Below are positions 35,459 through 43,190 of a stretch of DNA of 53,811 bases, one piece after another. Position numbers and translations under genes: made by a program. Location of the stretch: NCBI GenBank assembly GCA_002402105.1, contig NVVD01000002.1:239124-292934 (forward strand), read 5' to 3'. The notes below the pieces were generated by a model, which worked only from the letters and a program-made list of their open reading frames with translations, had not been told where the DNA came from and searched no databases. Within the stretch, counting starts at the first letter, position 1. Each line of letters opens with the position of its first letter. The stretch is from Candidatus Cloacimonadota bacterium (GTDB lineage Bacteria; Muiribacteriota; UBA6191).

Positions 35459-37411
35459 ATGAAACGCTTTTTGGCCTTCATTGTATTGGTTTTAAATATT
35501 TCTCAGTCTGTGGCTACAATTGAATATGCAAAAAGAGAAAAAAAGTCTTGTATTCATTGTCACTTTACACCTCGTGGAGGTCCTAGAAACTTTCTTGGGC
35601 ATTATTATTCTAAAAATGGCTATTCATTTAGAGATACTATTTATGGTCGGCCTAGTTTTGAGAAACGAGCTCCTCTCCCAGAAGATATTTCTTTCAAAAG
35701 ACCAACAGCTGAAGGTAGATTAGTTCAAAATCAATTAGAAATTTTAAAATCAATTCATTATAGGGTTTTTAGTGGACCAAACTATTATGCAGGGGCTCAA
35801 TTGGTGGCTTCTGGTAAGTCTTTCACAAGAAAGTTAGACTTAGCTGGTATTGCTTACAATAAAAACCTAGAAGAAATGCTTGTTCGAGAGTTTTTTGGAA
35901 TGGGACAATATCATATCAAGACTCTTGCTTTAAACTCAGGAATGGGACTTTTAATGGATAATGGGCCATTGGTTCATTTAAAATCAAGAAATCATAAAGT
36001 AGATCCATCTCTTTATTTACAAAAACGAATGGATTTTTTTAAAAAAGCAGCAGGTTATACTGGTAGTGAAAAATATTCTCCTTTATATGCTGAATTTACT
36101 TCTGGTGATCCACATTATACTAAACAACCAAACTTTAAAGATGGTACAAATCAAACATGGAACCCTAAAGATTTTGATAAAACAGTAAGTACAGAGTCTC
36201 TTGGAATGGGAATTTATGCGAAGTCAATGCTTGCAAGACAGTATTTGGATAATGTGAACTCTAAGGGGGTTGGAGTTTCTCCAAAAGCTGGATATTTAGG
36301 GCAAATTTTATTTTATGAAGCAATTAATACAATGCTTTGGATTAGATATGGCTTAGGATTTGATGGGGCAAACTTTAAGGCTTTTCCACCTGATTACTAT
36401 GATACCCGTCAACTTATGTATTTGCCTCATAAGTTAGTGATTGAATTTGAAAAAGATAAACTGATACCAAAGAGCTATTATGTAAAAGAGAGATTGAGCC
36501 ATTTACGTGATTTATCAGCAGTTTTATTAGGAGCTTCTGAGTTTTATGGTGCATCAGACCCACACAAGTTATCTCTTCAAAAAGTATTTGGAAATGGTCC
36601 AGATGATTCAAAAGATTTTCCATTTTCTTATAATTCTAGGTTTCTAGCAAAAGAACTCGTATTGATTTGTTTGAAAAATATCGAAATGCTTCACTTTGAT
36701 AAAAGACATGGTGCTGTTTATTCAACAGCTACTTTAGTAAAACCAATTAAATTTATTAAAACTAGAGATTTAGCATTTACTCTTCAAGCATTATCTAAGA
36801 CTTTTAAATACTTTTATGAAGATACTGAAATCAGATATGTAACAGGTAATTTAATTTATGCTATATCACAGTTTTTAGTGCAAAACCTACAAGCAATTGA
36901 TGGTGGAGTTGCTAATAGTTTTGATGTTGTAAGGTTAAATGGTGATTTTTTAAATAGAACATTAGAAGATCAAGCTCTTACTGTACATGGCTTATTAGAG
37001 GCATTTAAAGTTACAAGAGAAGCAAGAGTTTTTAGAGCGGCGATTAGAGCTTATGAGTTTATGGTTAACAAACTGTGGGATGAAAAGTTAAATACCTTTA
37101 AAACTCACGAAGAGTCATTAATATTAAAAATTACTCCCGAAAACTTTGGTGCTACTATTGGAGCTCTTAGAGAGGTTACTTTAGCAACAGGAGATTTAAG
37201 AACATTTGCCTATTTGTTAGCATACTTTGAAGGAATCATGAAAAATTACTCCTTACAATTAAGTGAGCTATCATTTACGGGTGAAAAAATAGATGATATT
37301 AAAGACTCTGATGGAGATAATATTTTGCAGGCTGATAAAGCTGATGGCAAGTTTGGAATAGCACCTGTATTAGCTAAAGAAGTACAAGTAGAGCCAATTG
37401 TTAAATGGTAG
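35459..37411 (+). CDS. Periplasmic CXXCH (heme-binding motif) protein with alpha/alpha-barrel-like region
   Basis: 650 aa with a signal peptide (about residues 1-19). One c-type heme attachment motif lies right after it (KSCIHCHFTPRGGPRN). The rest, about residues 330-590, is helical with paired helices typical of six-hairpin (alpha/alpha) toroids (for example QALTVHGLLEAFKVTREARVFRAAIRAYEFM). Near the C-terminus KDSDGDNILQADKADGK resembles a calcium-binding EF-hand/TSP3 loop. Co-transcription with moeA suggests a molybdenum-linked redox process, but no Mo enzyme is adjacent. I do not recognise the family. Confidence 0.55.
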   Translation: MKRFLAFIVLVLNISQSVATIEYAKREKKSCIHCHFTPRGGPRNFLGHYYSKNGYSFRDTIYGRPSFEKRAPLPEDISFKRPTAEGRLVQNQLEILKSIHYRVFSGPNYYAGAQLVASGKSFTRKLDLAGIAYNKNLEEMLVREFFGMGQYHIKTLALNSGMGLLMDNGPLVHLKSRNHKVDPSLYLQKRMDFFKKAAGYTGSEKYSPLYAEFTSGDPHYTKQPNFKDGTNQTWNPKDFDKTVSTESLGMGIYAKSMLARQYLDNVNSKGVGVSPKAGYLGQILFYEAINTMLWIRYGLGFDGANFKAFPPDYYDTRQLMYLPHKLVIEFEKDKLIPKSYYVKERLSHLRDLSAVLLGASEFYGASDPHKLSLQKVFGNGPDDSKDFPFSYNSRFLAKELVLICLKNIEMLHFDKRHGAVYSTATLVKPIKFIKTRDLAFTLQALSKTFKYFYEDTEIRYVTGNLIYAISQFLVQNLQAIDGGVANSFDVVRLNGDFLNRTLEDQALTVHGLLEAFKVTREARVFRAAIRAYEFMVNKLWDEKLNTFKTHEESLILKITPENFGATIGALREVTLATGDLRTFAYLLAYFEGIMKNYSLQLSELSFTGEKIDDIKDSDGDNILQADKADGKFGIAPVLAKEVQVEPIVKW

Positions 37412-37450
37412 AAAAGGGGACTAAGTCCTTTAGGAATTTAAACTAAATAT

Positions 37451-38401
37451 TTAAAAGTCGATTTCGACTTGTCTTGCATTAATAATAGTAGCTAGGTACT
37501 TTTTACGAGTTAACGGAAATAAAACCATTATTTTATCTCCGATTTTCCCATTTTGTAGGGAGATAACTTCCATTTCAATCCTAAGATTGGTTTTCTTAAT
37601 AATTCCTTTTAATTTTTGCCTTGTTTTAATGATATTTTTATAAGAAATATGAATTTTAGAAAGAATGCTTCCTTTTTTAATTCTTCTTTTGAGCTTAAGT
37701 TGGTTGAGTCGGCTAATATCTTGAACTGGTAGAGGTCTACTCTTTTCAGAAATATACATCTCTTGAGGTATAATAAATTGAGCTGAAAGATTTTCTCCTC
37801 GTTCAAGTGTTTTTGTACTTACTAGTACAAATTGCTTGTATAAAATTTGAAATTGAATAAAAAATTGTTTTTTTTGTTTACCATCAATATATAGTTTTAT
37901 TTTTACTAAATTAGAGGAAGACTTTTGAAAATCAAACTCTAAGTGATAATCATTTTCAGGTAGTTGTATATTTTTTGGAGGATTTAAAACTTTAATTTTA
38001 GAACTTTTGGGGGTTTGTAGGTAATCTCGCAGTCTTTTTTTTATTAAAGTAGTAAAGTCAGAGGTATTAAAATTTTTAATTTTAGGTCTTATAATTATTT
38101 TATCATGTCCTGTAAGATAGAGCTCTATGTGGGGGTAAAACTGTCTCCATTTATTAATTAGATAGCTTCGCTTTAGAGTAACAGCAGGACTTGAAAGAAA
38201 TATTTTCCCAAGAGTTAATTGTTCCATTTTTTTTAAGATAAAAGAGCTTTGTTGAGAGTTGATACAACTGAGATTTCCGAGTGAAGAAAATCTAATAAAC
38301 CCTTCTGCTAGTTGTATATTTTTATGTAATAAAAAATGGCATTGACCATATACTTTCAAACAAAAAATAAAGGATAATATAATAATTTGTATGGTTCTCA
38401 T
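37451..38401 (-). CDS. flgA: Flagellar P-ring assembly chaperone FlgA
   Basis: 316 aa, longer than the usual ~230. Signal peptide about 1-19. The C-terminal part is the SAF/FlgA domain: VLVSTKTLERGENLSAQF, RRIKKGSILSKIHI, and the closing KKTNLRIEMEVISLQNGKIGDKIMVLF then IINARQVEIDF that matches FlgA C-termini. It assists FlgI P-ring assembly in the periplasm. The extra N-terminal ~90 residues have two cysteines (CQ..., SCIN) and no known domain. No flagellar operon surrounds it; the motor-like protein at 41616 is 3 kb away. Confidence 0.85.
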   Translation of the reverse strand: MRTIQIIILSFIFCLKVYGQCHFLLHKNIQLAEGFIRFSSLGNLSCINSQQSSFILKKMEQLTLGKIFLSSPAVTLKRSYLINKWRQFYPHIELYLTGHDKIIIRPKIKNFNTSDFTTLIKKRLRDYLQTPKSSKIKVLNPPKNIQLPENDYHLEFDFQKSSSNLVKIKLYIDGKQKKQFFIQFQILYKQFVLVSTKTLERGENLSAQFIIPQEMYISEKSRPLPVQDISRLNQLKLKRRIKKGSILSKIHISYKNIIKTRQKLKGIIKKTNLRIEMEVISLQNGKIGDKIMVLFPLTRKKYLATIINARQVEIDF

Positions 38402-38472
38402 AAGTTGTTATTGTATCATAAAGTAATTTTATGAGATAGTTTGACGAAAATTAAATAGACATTGAGGTTTAA

Positions 38473-38973
38473 TTGTTTACTTTAAAGAAAATATTGTGGT
38501 TTTGCGTGGTTATTATTCTATTTGGAATTTCTTTTTTTTATAAAAATTATGTAGCAATTGATTCAAAAATATTAAGTGCTTTTGAAAAAAGAGATCAGAC
38601 TCTATTACGAAATTGTTTTTTAAATGAAAATAATAACTGGTATCAAAAAACAAAAAGCGTCGAGTTTTATTTTAGTTTATCTTGTGATAAAGAAGACTTG
38701 TTTTTACAAAAAATATTAAAATCACCGATTCATCAAAATCGTTTATCATTATTTGAAGGTTGCTTTACAAAAAAAAATAATAGCTATTTGATAGCAAGAG
38801 GGATTAACGACTCTTATTCTTATGTAAGGTTTATTAATTTGAAATATATGGAGAAGCTTTCTTTGTCAAAAGACTATCAAAAAGATTTGAAAAGTATTAT
38901 AAAAAATGACTCTTCATCGATGGTAAAAAATCAAGCACTTAAGCTAATATTAAATATAAAAAAGAATGAGTAA
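38473..38973 (+). CDS. Small membrane-anchored protein with HEAT-like C-terminus
   Basis: 166 aa. The TTG start has GAGG 5 nt upstream. A single N-terminal hydrophobic segment (residues ~7-24) is a signal anchor. The C-terminal half resembles a HEAT repeat pair (GINDSYSYVRFINLKYME, then IIKNDSSSMVKNQALKLIL). No enzyme motif. Divergent from flgA with only 71 nt between them; a shared control region is possible. Confidence 0.5.
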   Translation: MFTLKKILWFCVVIILFGISFFYKNYVAIDSKILSAFEKRDQTLLRNCFLNENNNWYQKTKSVEFYFSLSCDKEDLFLQKILKSPIHQNRLSLFEGCFTKKNNSYLIARGINDSYSYVRFINLKYMEKLSLSKDYQKDLKSIIKNDSSSMVKNQALKLILNIKKNE

Positions 38974-39142
38974 AAATTTTCATCTTTCAAAGCTCCTTTG
39001 AAGCGCCTAGTTAGACTCGTTGTAACGATAAGGATGACATTTGTTTGAAGATAGGATTGCTTGAAATAATGGTAATGATATGGAGGATGACTTTGTTTTT
39101 GAAAGTTTTTTTAAGGTATAATAGAGTCGACTTATTTAAAGT

Positions 39143-39585
39143 TTGATTATTACTATCCTAAAAACCTTCCTAATATTAACATATCTTTGTAGTCTTCCTT
39201 TAGCATTTTTAGGACTTGTGGATATGGGGTATACTGCAAAGGGTTTATCAATAAAGTATGGTCATCTTCTAAATAATTAAATTTTTTCATCAACAATAGA
39301 ATTTGTACCATCAGAAAATTAAATTACCAAAGAGCAAATGGCTGGAAACCGTATTTTTCATAAATTTCTAGTCTTCAAAAAGTCCTGATTTATTCAAATT
39401 TAAACATGCAATCAATAAGATAAGTTCAAAAGATTTTATCATCAAAGTACAGTATTTTCGTATGCTGTATCATACGAAAATAGGCTCAGGATCTAGCTAT
39501 TGATTTTAATAAAGCAAAGTCAGATGCAAATAGTAGAGTTTTAAATACTAAACAAAACTTAATCATTTACAAGAAGAACCTTTAA
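39143..39585 (+). pseudogene. Remnant of a secreted-protein gene with promoter (likely pseudogene)
   Basis: A promoter (TTGTTT 39093-39098, 18-nt spacer, TATAAT 39117-39122) precedes a 45-codon frame starting TTG at 39143. It encodes a signal-peptide-like segment (FLILTYLCSLPLAFLGL), then DMGYTAKGLSIKYG, then stops at 39280. Downstream, other frames carry protein-like fragments (EFVPSEN, then ITKEQMAGNRIFHKFL, then AIDFNKAKSDANSRVL) interrupted by stops. The whole looks like a gene broken by frameshifts. A functional 45-aa peptide cannot be excluded. No intact gene lies in the 763 nt between 38974 and 39736. Confidence 0.45.
39453..39482. repeat. Perfect 12-bp inverted repeat inside the decayed region
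   Basis: TATTTTCGTATG (39453-39464) is exactly complementary to CATACGAAAATA (39471-39482) around a 6-nt loop. It has no T-tract, so it is not a standard terminator; it could be a protein-binding site or a relic of an insertion. Confidence 0.45.
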
Positions 39586-39736
39586 AAAATAAGATAACTG
39601 GAGAAAAATAAACTTTATTTTTATTTTCATTTTCACTTGTATCAAAAATAGTAAAAAGCTAATATTTGAGGAAGTTCAAACAGTTAAAAACTTAGTTGTG
39701 CAGAATAAATATTGAATTTTATTAAAAAGGAAAATT

Positions 39737-40387
39737 ATGGAATTAATAGGAATACGTATATCACCATTTGTTAGAAAAGTTAGGCTTGTTTTAGCAGAAA
39801 AAAAATTAGATTATACAATCAAAGATTGGGCTCCATTTTCATTGCCAGATAATTATAAAGAGGACTATCACCCAATGGGTAAGATACCTCTTTTAGTTGA
39901 TGGAGATTTAAAATTACCCGACTCTTCTGCTATTTGTACTTATTTAGAGGCAAAATACCCCGAAATTTCGATTTTTCCAAAAAAACCCGAAGCATTAGGA
40001 ACAGCGTTATGGTTTGAAGAGTATGCTGACACTCAAATAGCAACGAACCTAACTTTTGCAATCTTTTTTGAAAGAGTAGTTAAACCAAAATATTTAGATA
40101 CACCAACAGATCAAAAAGTTGTAGATAATGCAATTGAAAACGAAATTCCTCCAATGTTTGATTATTTAAATAGTGCATTAGAGAAATCTAAATTTTTAGC
40201 CGGAGATGATTACTCTATAGCTGATTTTTCTATTTGTACTCATTTTGTAAATGTAGGATATGCCAATTACTTTATTGATAAAGAGAGATGGCCAAAATTA
40301 GCCGAATATTTTGAGAGAGTAAAAACTATTCCTTCTTTTAAAGAAATTTTAGAAGATGAAATAAAATTTTTAGCAGAAAATAATTAG
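39737..40387 (+). CDS. Glutathione S-transferase family protein
   Basis: 216 aa, canonical length. The N-terminal thioredoxin-like domain starts MELIGIRISPFVRKVRLVLAE, where the Ser in SPFVRK is the expected catalytic position. GKIPLLVDGDLKLPDSSAICTYLEAKYP is the glutathione-binding segment (cis-Pro and the DSS motif). The C-terminal helical domain has FLAGDDYSIADFSICTHF, the N-capping motif of the GST fold. Likely cytosolic, substrate unknown. It is convergent and overlaps the S66 peptidase gene by 4 nt. Confidence 0.92.
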   Translation: MELIGIRISPFVRKVRLVLAEKKLDYTIKDWAPFSLPDNYKEDYHPMGKIPLLVDGDLKLPDSSAICTYLEAKYPEISIFPKKPEALGTALWFEEYADTQIATNLTFAIFFERVVKPKYLDTPTDQKVVDNAIENEIPPMFDYLNSALEKSKFLAGDDYSIADFSICTHFVNVGYANYFIDKERWPKLAEYFERVKTIPSFKEILEDEIKFLAENN

Positions 40388-41418
40388 TCTTTAAAAATTT
40401 TTTCACTCAATTGAAACTCTTGATCAATGCAATTTATCTTTGCATTGATTCCAAGAGGTAAAATCCATTGAGGATCAGTATGTCCAAAATCCATATTGGT
40501 AATAATAGGAATAGTTTTATTTTTAAATTGTTTTCTAATAATTTCTAAAATTAAACAATCAAGCTCTAGTTTTTCTTTTTTTGAGTAATCTCTAGCTCTT
40601 CCTATTAAAAGTGCTGAAATTTTATCAAATATTTGTCGTTTTCCATAATCATATAAGATAGACTTTATTATATTAAGGTTTGTTTTCTCCTCAGAAGTTT
40701 CTAAAAATAAAACTTTATTTGTCCAAAAATTTGCATCAGGAAAAAATGGAGTATCTTTTAATTGTTCTAGGGTTTCAATACATCCACCAAATAATTTACC
40801 TTCAATTGTTGAGTTACCTTGTAACCAAGTCCAACCAGAGTTTTGAATCATTGGATTTGTTTTGCCTACATTTGATAAATTGGACCAGTTTAAATAGCCA
40901 TGGCAAAATTTAGTATATTTTTTGTATTGATAATTATTTGAGTTATTAAATAAAATGTCTTTGATATGAGATTGAAATTGTGGACCTAGATATTTGTATT
41001 GACAAAATCCTGCCATGATAGAGGGGCCATGTAAAGTTACAAGTCCATTTTGATTTAAATAAGTTAAAAGAGTGCTTGTATCAGAGTAACCCATAATAAT
41101 TTTAGGATTGTTTAATATGATTTCTAAGTTTAAATAAGGTAAAATTTTAATAGAATCATTACCTCCAATACTAGCAAAAATAGCTTTGATACCTTTATCT
41201 TCAAAGGCATTATTGATATCTTTTGCTCTAAACTTTGGGTTTTTAAATAAAAAATCATCATCTTTTTTTGTAGATGGGTACTCTTTAACTTTTAATCCTA
41301 ATTGTTGTAAATATTTAACTCCATTTTCATAAATGTGAGGAAAGATACTTGGACCACCCCAAGAGGGAGAGATAACAGCAACTGTATCTCCTACTTTTAG
41401 TTTTTTGGGTTTTATCAT
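40384..41418 (-). CDS. S66 family peptidase (LD-carboxypeptidase/MccF-like)
   Basis: 344 aa. Catalytic triad residues are visible: Ser112 in MGYSDTSTLL, Glu240 in VLFLETSEE and His313 in MDFGHTDPQ. The N-terminal KKLKVGDTVAVISPS and FASIGGNDS also fit. S66 enzymes cut the L,D-bond in recycled murein tetrapeptides (LdcA) or inactivate the antibiotic microcin C (MccF). The VLFLETSEE and GHTDP patterns are closer to the MccF/YocD branch than to LdcA. No signal peptide, so it is cytoplasmic. No clear SD before the ATG. Confidence 0.86.
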   Translation of the reverse strand: MIKPKKLKVGDTVAVISPSWGGPSIFPHIYENGVKYLQQLGLKVKEYPSTKKDDDFLFKNPKFRAKDINNAFEDKGIKAIFASIGGNDSIKILPYLNLEIILNNPKIIMGYSDTSTLLTYLNQNGLVTLHGPSIMAGFCQYKYLGPQFQSHIKDILFNNSNNYQYKKYTKFCHGYLNWSNLSNVGKTNPMIQNSGWTWLQGNSTIEGKLFGGCIETLEQLKDTPFFPDANFWTNKVLFLETSEEKTNLNIIKSILYDYGKRQIFDKISALLIGRARDYSKKEKLELDCLILEIIRKQFKNKTIPIITNMDFGHTDPQWILPLGINAKINCIDQEFQLSEKIFKD

Positions 41419-41615
41419 GATGGTTTTGAGCTAATGACTTGCAGTGAAATCAAGATTTGCCAAGAATAGTATTTGATTGCTTAATTAAACTTATTTTTAA
41501 TGATATTATTAATTTAACATTTAATAGATAGAAAGTGGAAGAAGATATATTTTAAATGATGATAAACAAACAATTTTTATTAAACTTTCTAACACTTAAA
41601 TAATGGAGCTAAAAT

Positions 41616-42746
41616 ATGTTGATTGAAATGCTAAACATTGAGCCAAATAAAAGAAGTGAATATTTTACTCTAATAGTATCGATTGCAGATAAGTGTCGAC
41701 ATAAAGGCTTGTTATCTATTGAAGATGACTTTGATAATTATCCAAGATTTATTCGAGAAATATTACAATTAATTGTAGATGGGACTGAACATGATTTAGT
41801 AAGATTTATTGCAGATAAGCAGATAAATTCATTGATTTATTTAATGAGTCACCAAATGAAAATAGTTTCAAGTTCACTATGGTCGGCAACTTGTGACAAG
41901 AGTATATCATTATTGGAGCTAAATTTAGAGGCTCATATGTGCTCATCCTTTGAAGTTGAGTCTAAAAATTATTTGCCACTTATTAATTTACTTAAAAATT
42001 GGGATAAAAATATAGTTATGATAGGAGAGTCCTCTGACTTTTGTCGGCCAGTTAAAGACTTTTGTGAGTATTGCCAAAAGGTTTTAAAATCTGAAGCTAC
42101 TGAAAGTGAGTTTTTAAAACTTGTGGCAACAAAAATAGAGACTATTTCTTCATTATATGAAGACCTTTATTATTCGCTTCTTGAAGGGGTTCTCTCTATA
42201 CAAGAAGGGGATAATCCTCGTATTGTAGAAGTAAAATTAAATGCAATGATTTATAATAATGGAAGCACTATAAAATATGATTATTGTTCAAGTAAGATGG
42301 AAAAAGTTGCGCCTTCTTTATTAGATGATGATATGTTATCACAAAAAGAAATAGATGGTCTCTTACAAGGAAACTTTGGATTAGATGGCGAAAAAAATAG
42401 CAATAATATAAAAAACATTATAGTACCGTATGTTAATGTAAGAAATGAATTTTGTAAAATAATGGCTTCATTAACTAATATGGCTATTCAACGTCTTATG
42501 AAGGAAATCACTTATAAAGACCTGTATATAGCTTTGACTTCTGAAAATGATGAGACCCAAATTTTATTTTTAGAGAATATGTCACAAAATTCAAAAGAGG
42601 TTTTACTTTATGATATTAGTACTAATTATAGTATTGAAAAAGAATATGTTGAGGAAGCTCAAATAAATATTTTAAATGCTCTTTATGGTTTAATTGAAGC
42701 ATGTGAAATTGTAATGGGCATTAATGATGAACTGATTCATGATTAA
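41616..42746 (+). CDS. Chimeric flagellar-motor-like protein: MotA loop, CheY-docking motif, FliG C-domain
   Basis: 376 aa, ATG with GGAGC 7 nt upstream, no signal peptide or transmembrane segment. Residues ~22-70 match the cytoplasmic loop between MotA TM2 and TM3 (IADKCRHKGLLSIEDDFD, then LQLIVDGTEHDLVRF); Arg28 and Glu36 line up with MotA Arg90 and Glu98. Residues 241-250 (LSQKEIDGLL) are a FliM/FliN-type CheY-P-binding peptide. Residues 290-368 align without a gap to the FliG C-terminal domain as I recall E. coli FliG (27 identities in 79), including IQRL, FLENMSQ and EIVMG. Four of five FliG torque charges are replaced (Thr308, Asn325, Tyr332, Glu341); only Asp333 remains. Homology is from pattern recognition. 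Confidence 0.72.
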   Translation: MLIEMLNIEPNKRSEYFTLIVSIADKCRHKGLLSIEDDFDNYPRFIREILQLIVDGTEHDLVRFIADKQINSLIYLMSHQMKIVSSSLWSATCDKSISLLELNLEAHMCSSFEVESKNYLPLINLLKNWDKNIVMIGESSDFCRPVKDFCEYCQKVLKSEATESEFLKLVATKIETISSLYEDLYYSLLEGVLSIQEGDNPRIVEVKLNAMIYNNGSTIKYDYCSSKMEKVAPSLLDDDMLSQKEIDGLLQGNFGLDGEKNSNNIKNIIVPYVNVRNEFCKIMASLTNMAIQRLMKEITYKDLYIALTSENDETQILFLENMSQNSKEVLLYDISTNYSIEKEYVEEAQINILNALYGLIEACEIVMGINDELIHD

Positions 42747-42820
42747 AATCGTCTATTAGGATTGGTATGTTTAACGGGTTTATTTTGTTGGTTTACATTT
42801 TAGTAAAATTAGTATAGTTT

Positions 42821-43189
42821 TTAGAATAAAGCTTTAGCAAAAAAATTTAAAAATGAAATTTTAACTTTGTATTTTAAAAGGATTAAAAAAGTTTTAAACC
42901 TTGGTATATTAAAAAAATGCGATTCAATGTTAATGCCATAAAGTGTTTGCCTAGAGAAGAGAAGGTGTTTGACTAGGTTGTTCCAGTAGCGTTTTAAGTT
43001 GTAGCCTGCGAATAAGACTACGATGATATCTATATTATCAATGCTTTTTAAATACTCAGGTTTATTTAGGTTTTTAATACTAACTTCTTGGATAGTATAA
43101 TTAGGGAATTTGCTTTTAATTGCTGTGATGAGTTCTTTATATTTTTTTGGATTTAGTTGGATGTCATTTGAGATAAGTAACTTTTTCAT
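42821..43189 (-). CDS. Small hypothetical protein downstream of the adenylation fusion
   Basis: 122 aa, not recognised. The start abuts the stop of the upstream gene (1 nt gap), so it is translationally coupled. The first half alternates Lys-rich helices and hydrophobic strands (NIDIIVVLFAGYN), suggesting a small alpha/beta fold. The C-terminus is basic and hydrophobic (FKTFLILLKYKVKISFLNFFAKALF) and may bind membrane. It may be an accessory or acceptor-modifying protein for the fusion enzyme. Confidence 0.55.
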   Translation of the reverse strand: MKKLLISNDIQLNPKKYKELITAIKSKFPNYTIQEVSIKNLNKPEYLKSIDNIDIIVVLFAGYNLKRYWNNLVKHLLFSRQTLYGINIESHFFNIPRFKTFLILLKYKVKISFLNFFAKALF

Positions 43190-43190
43190 A

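Noticed and set aside
37412..37450. Hairpin-like GGAC-TAA-GTCC after the CXXCH gene
   Set aside because: Stem is very short and there is no T-tract; not enough for a terminator call.
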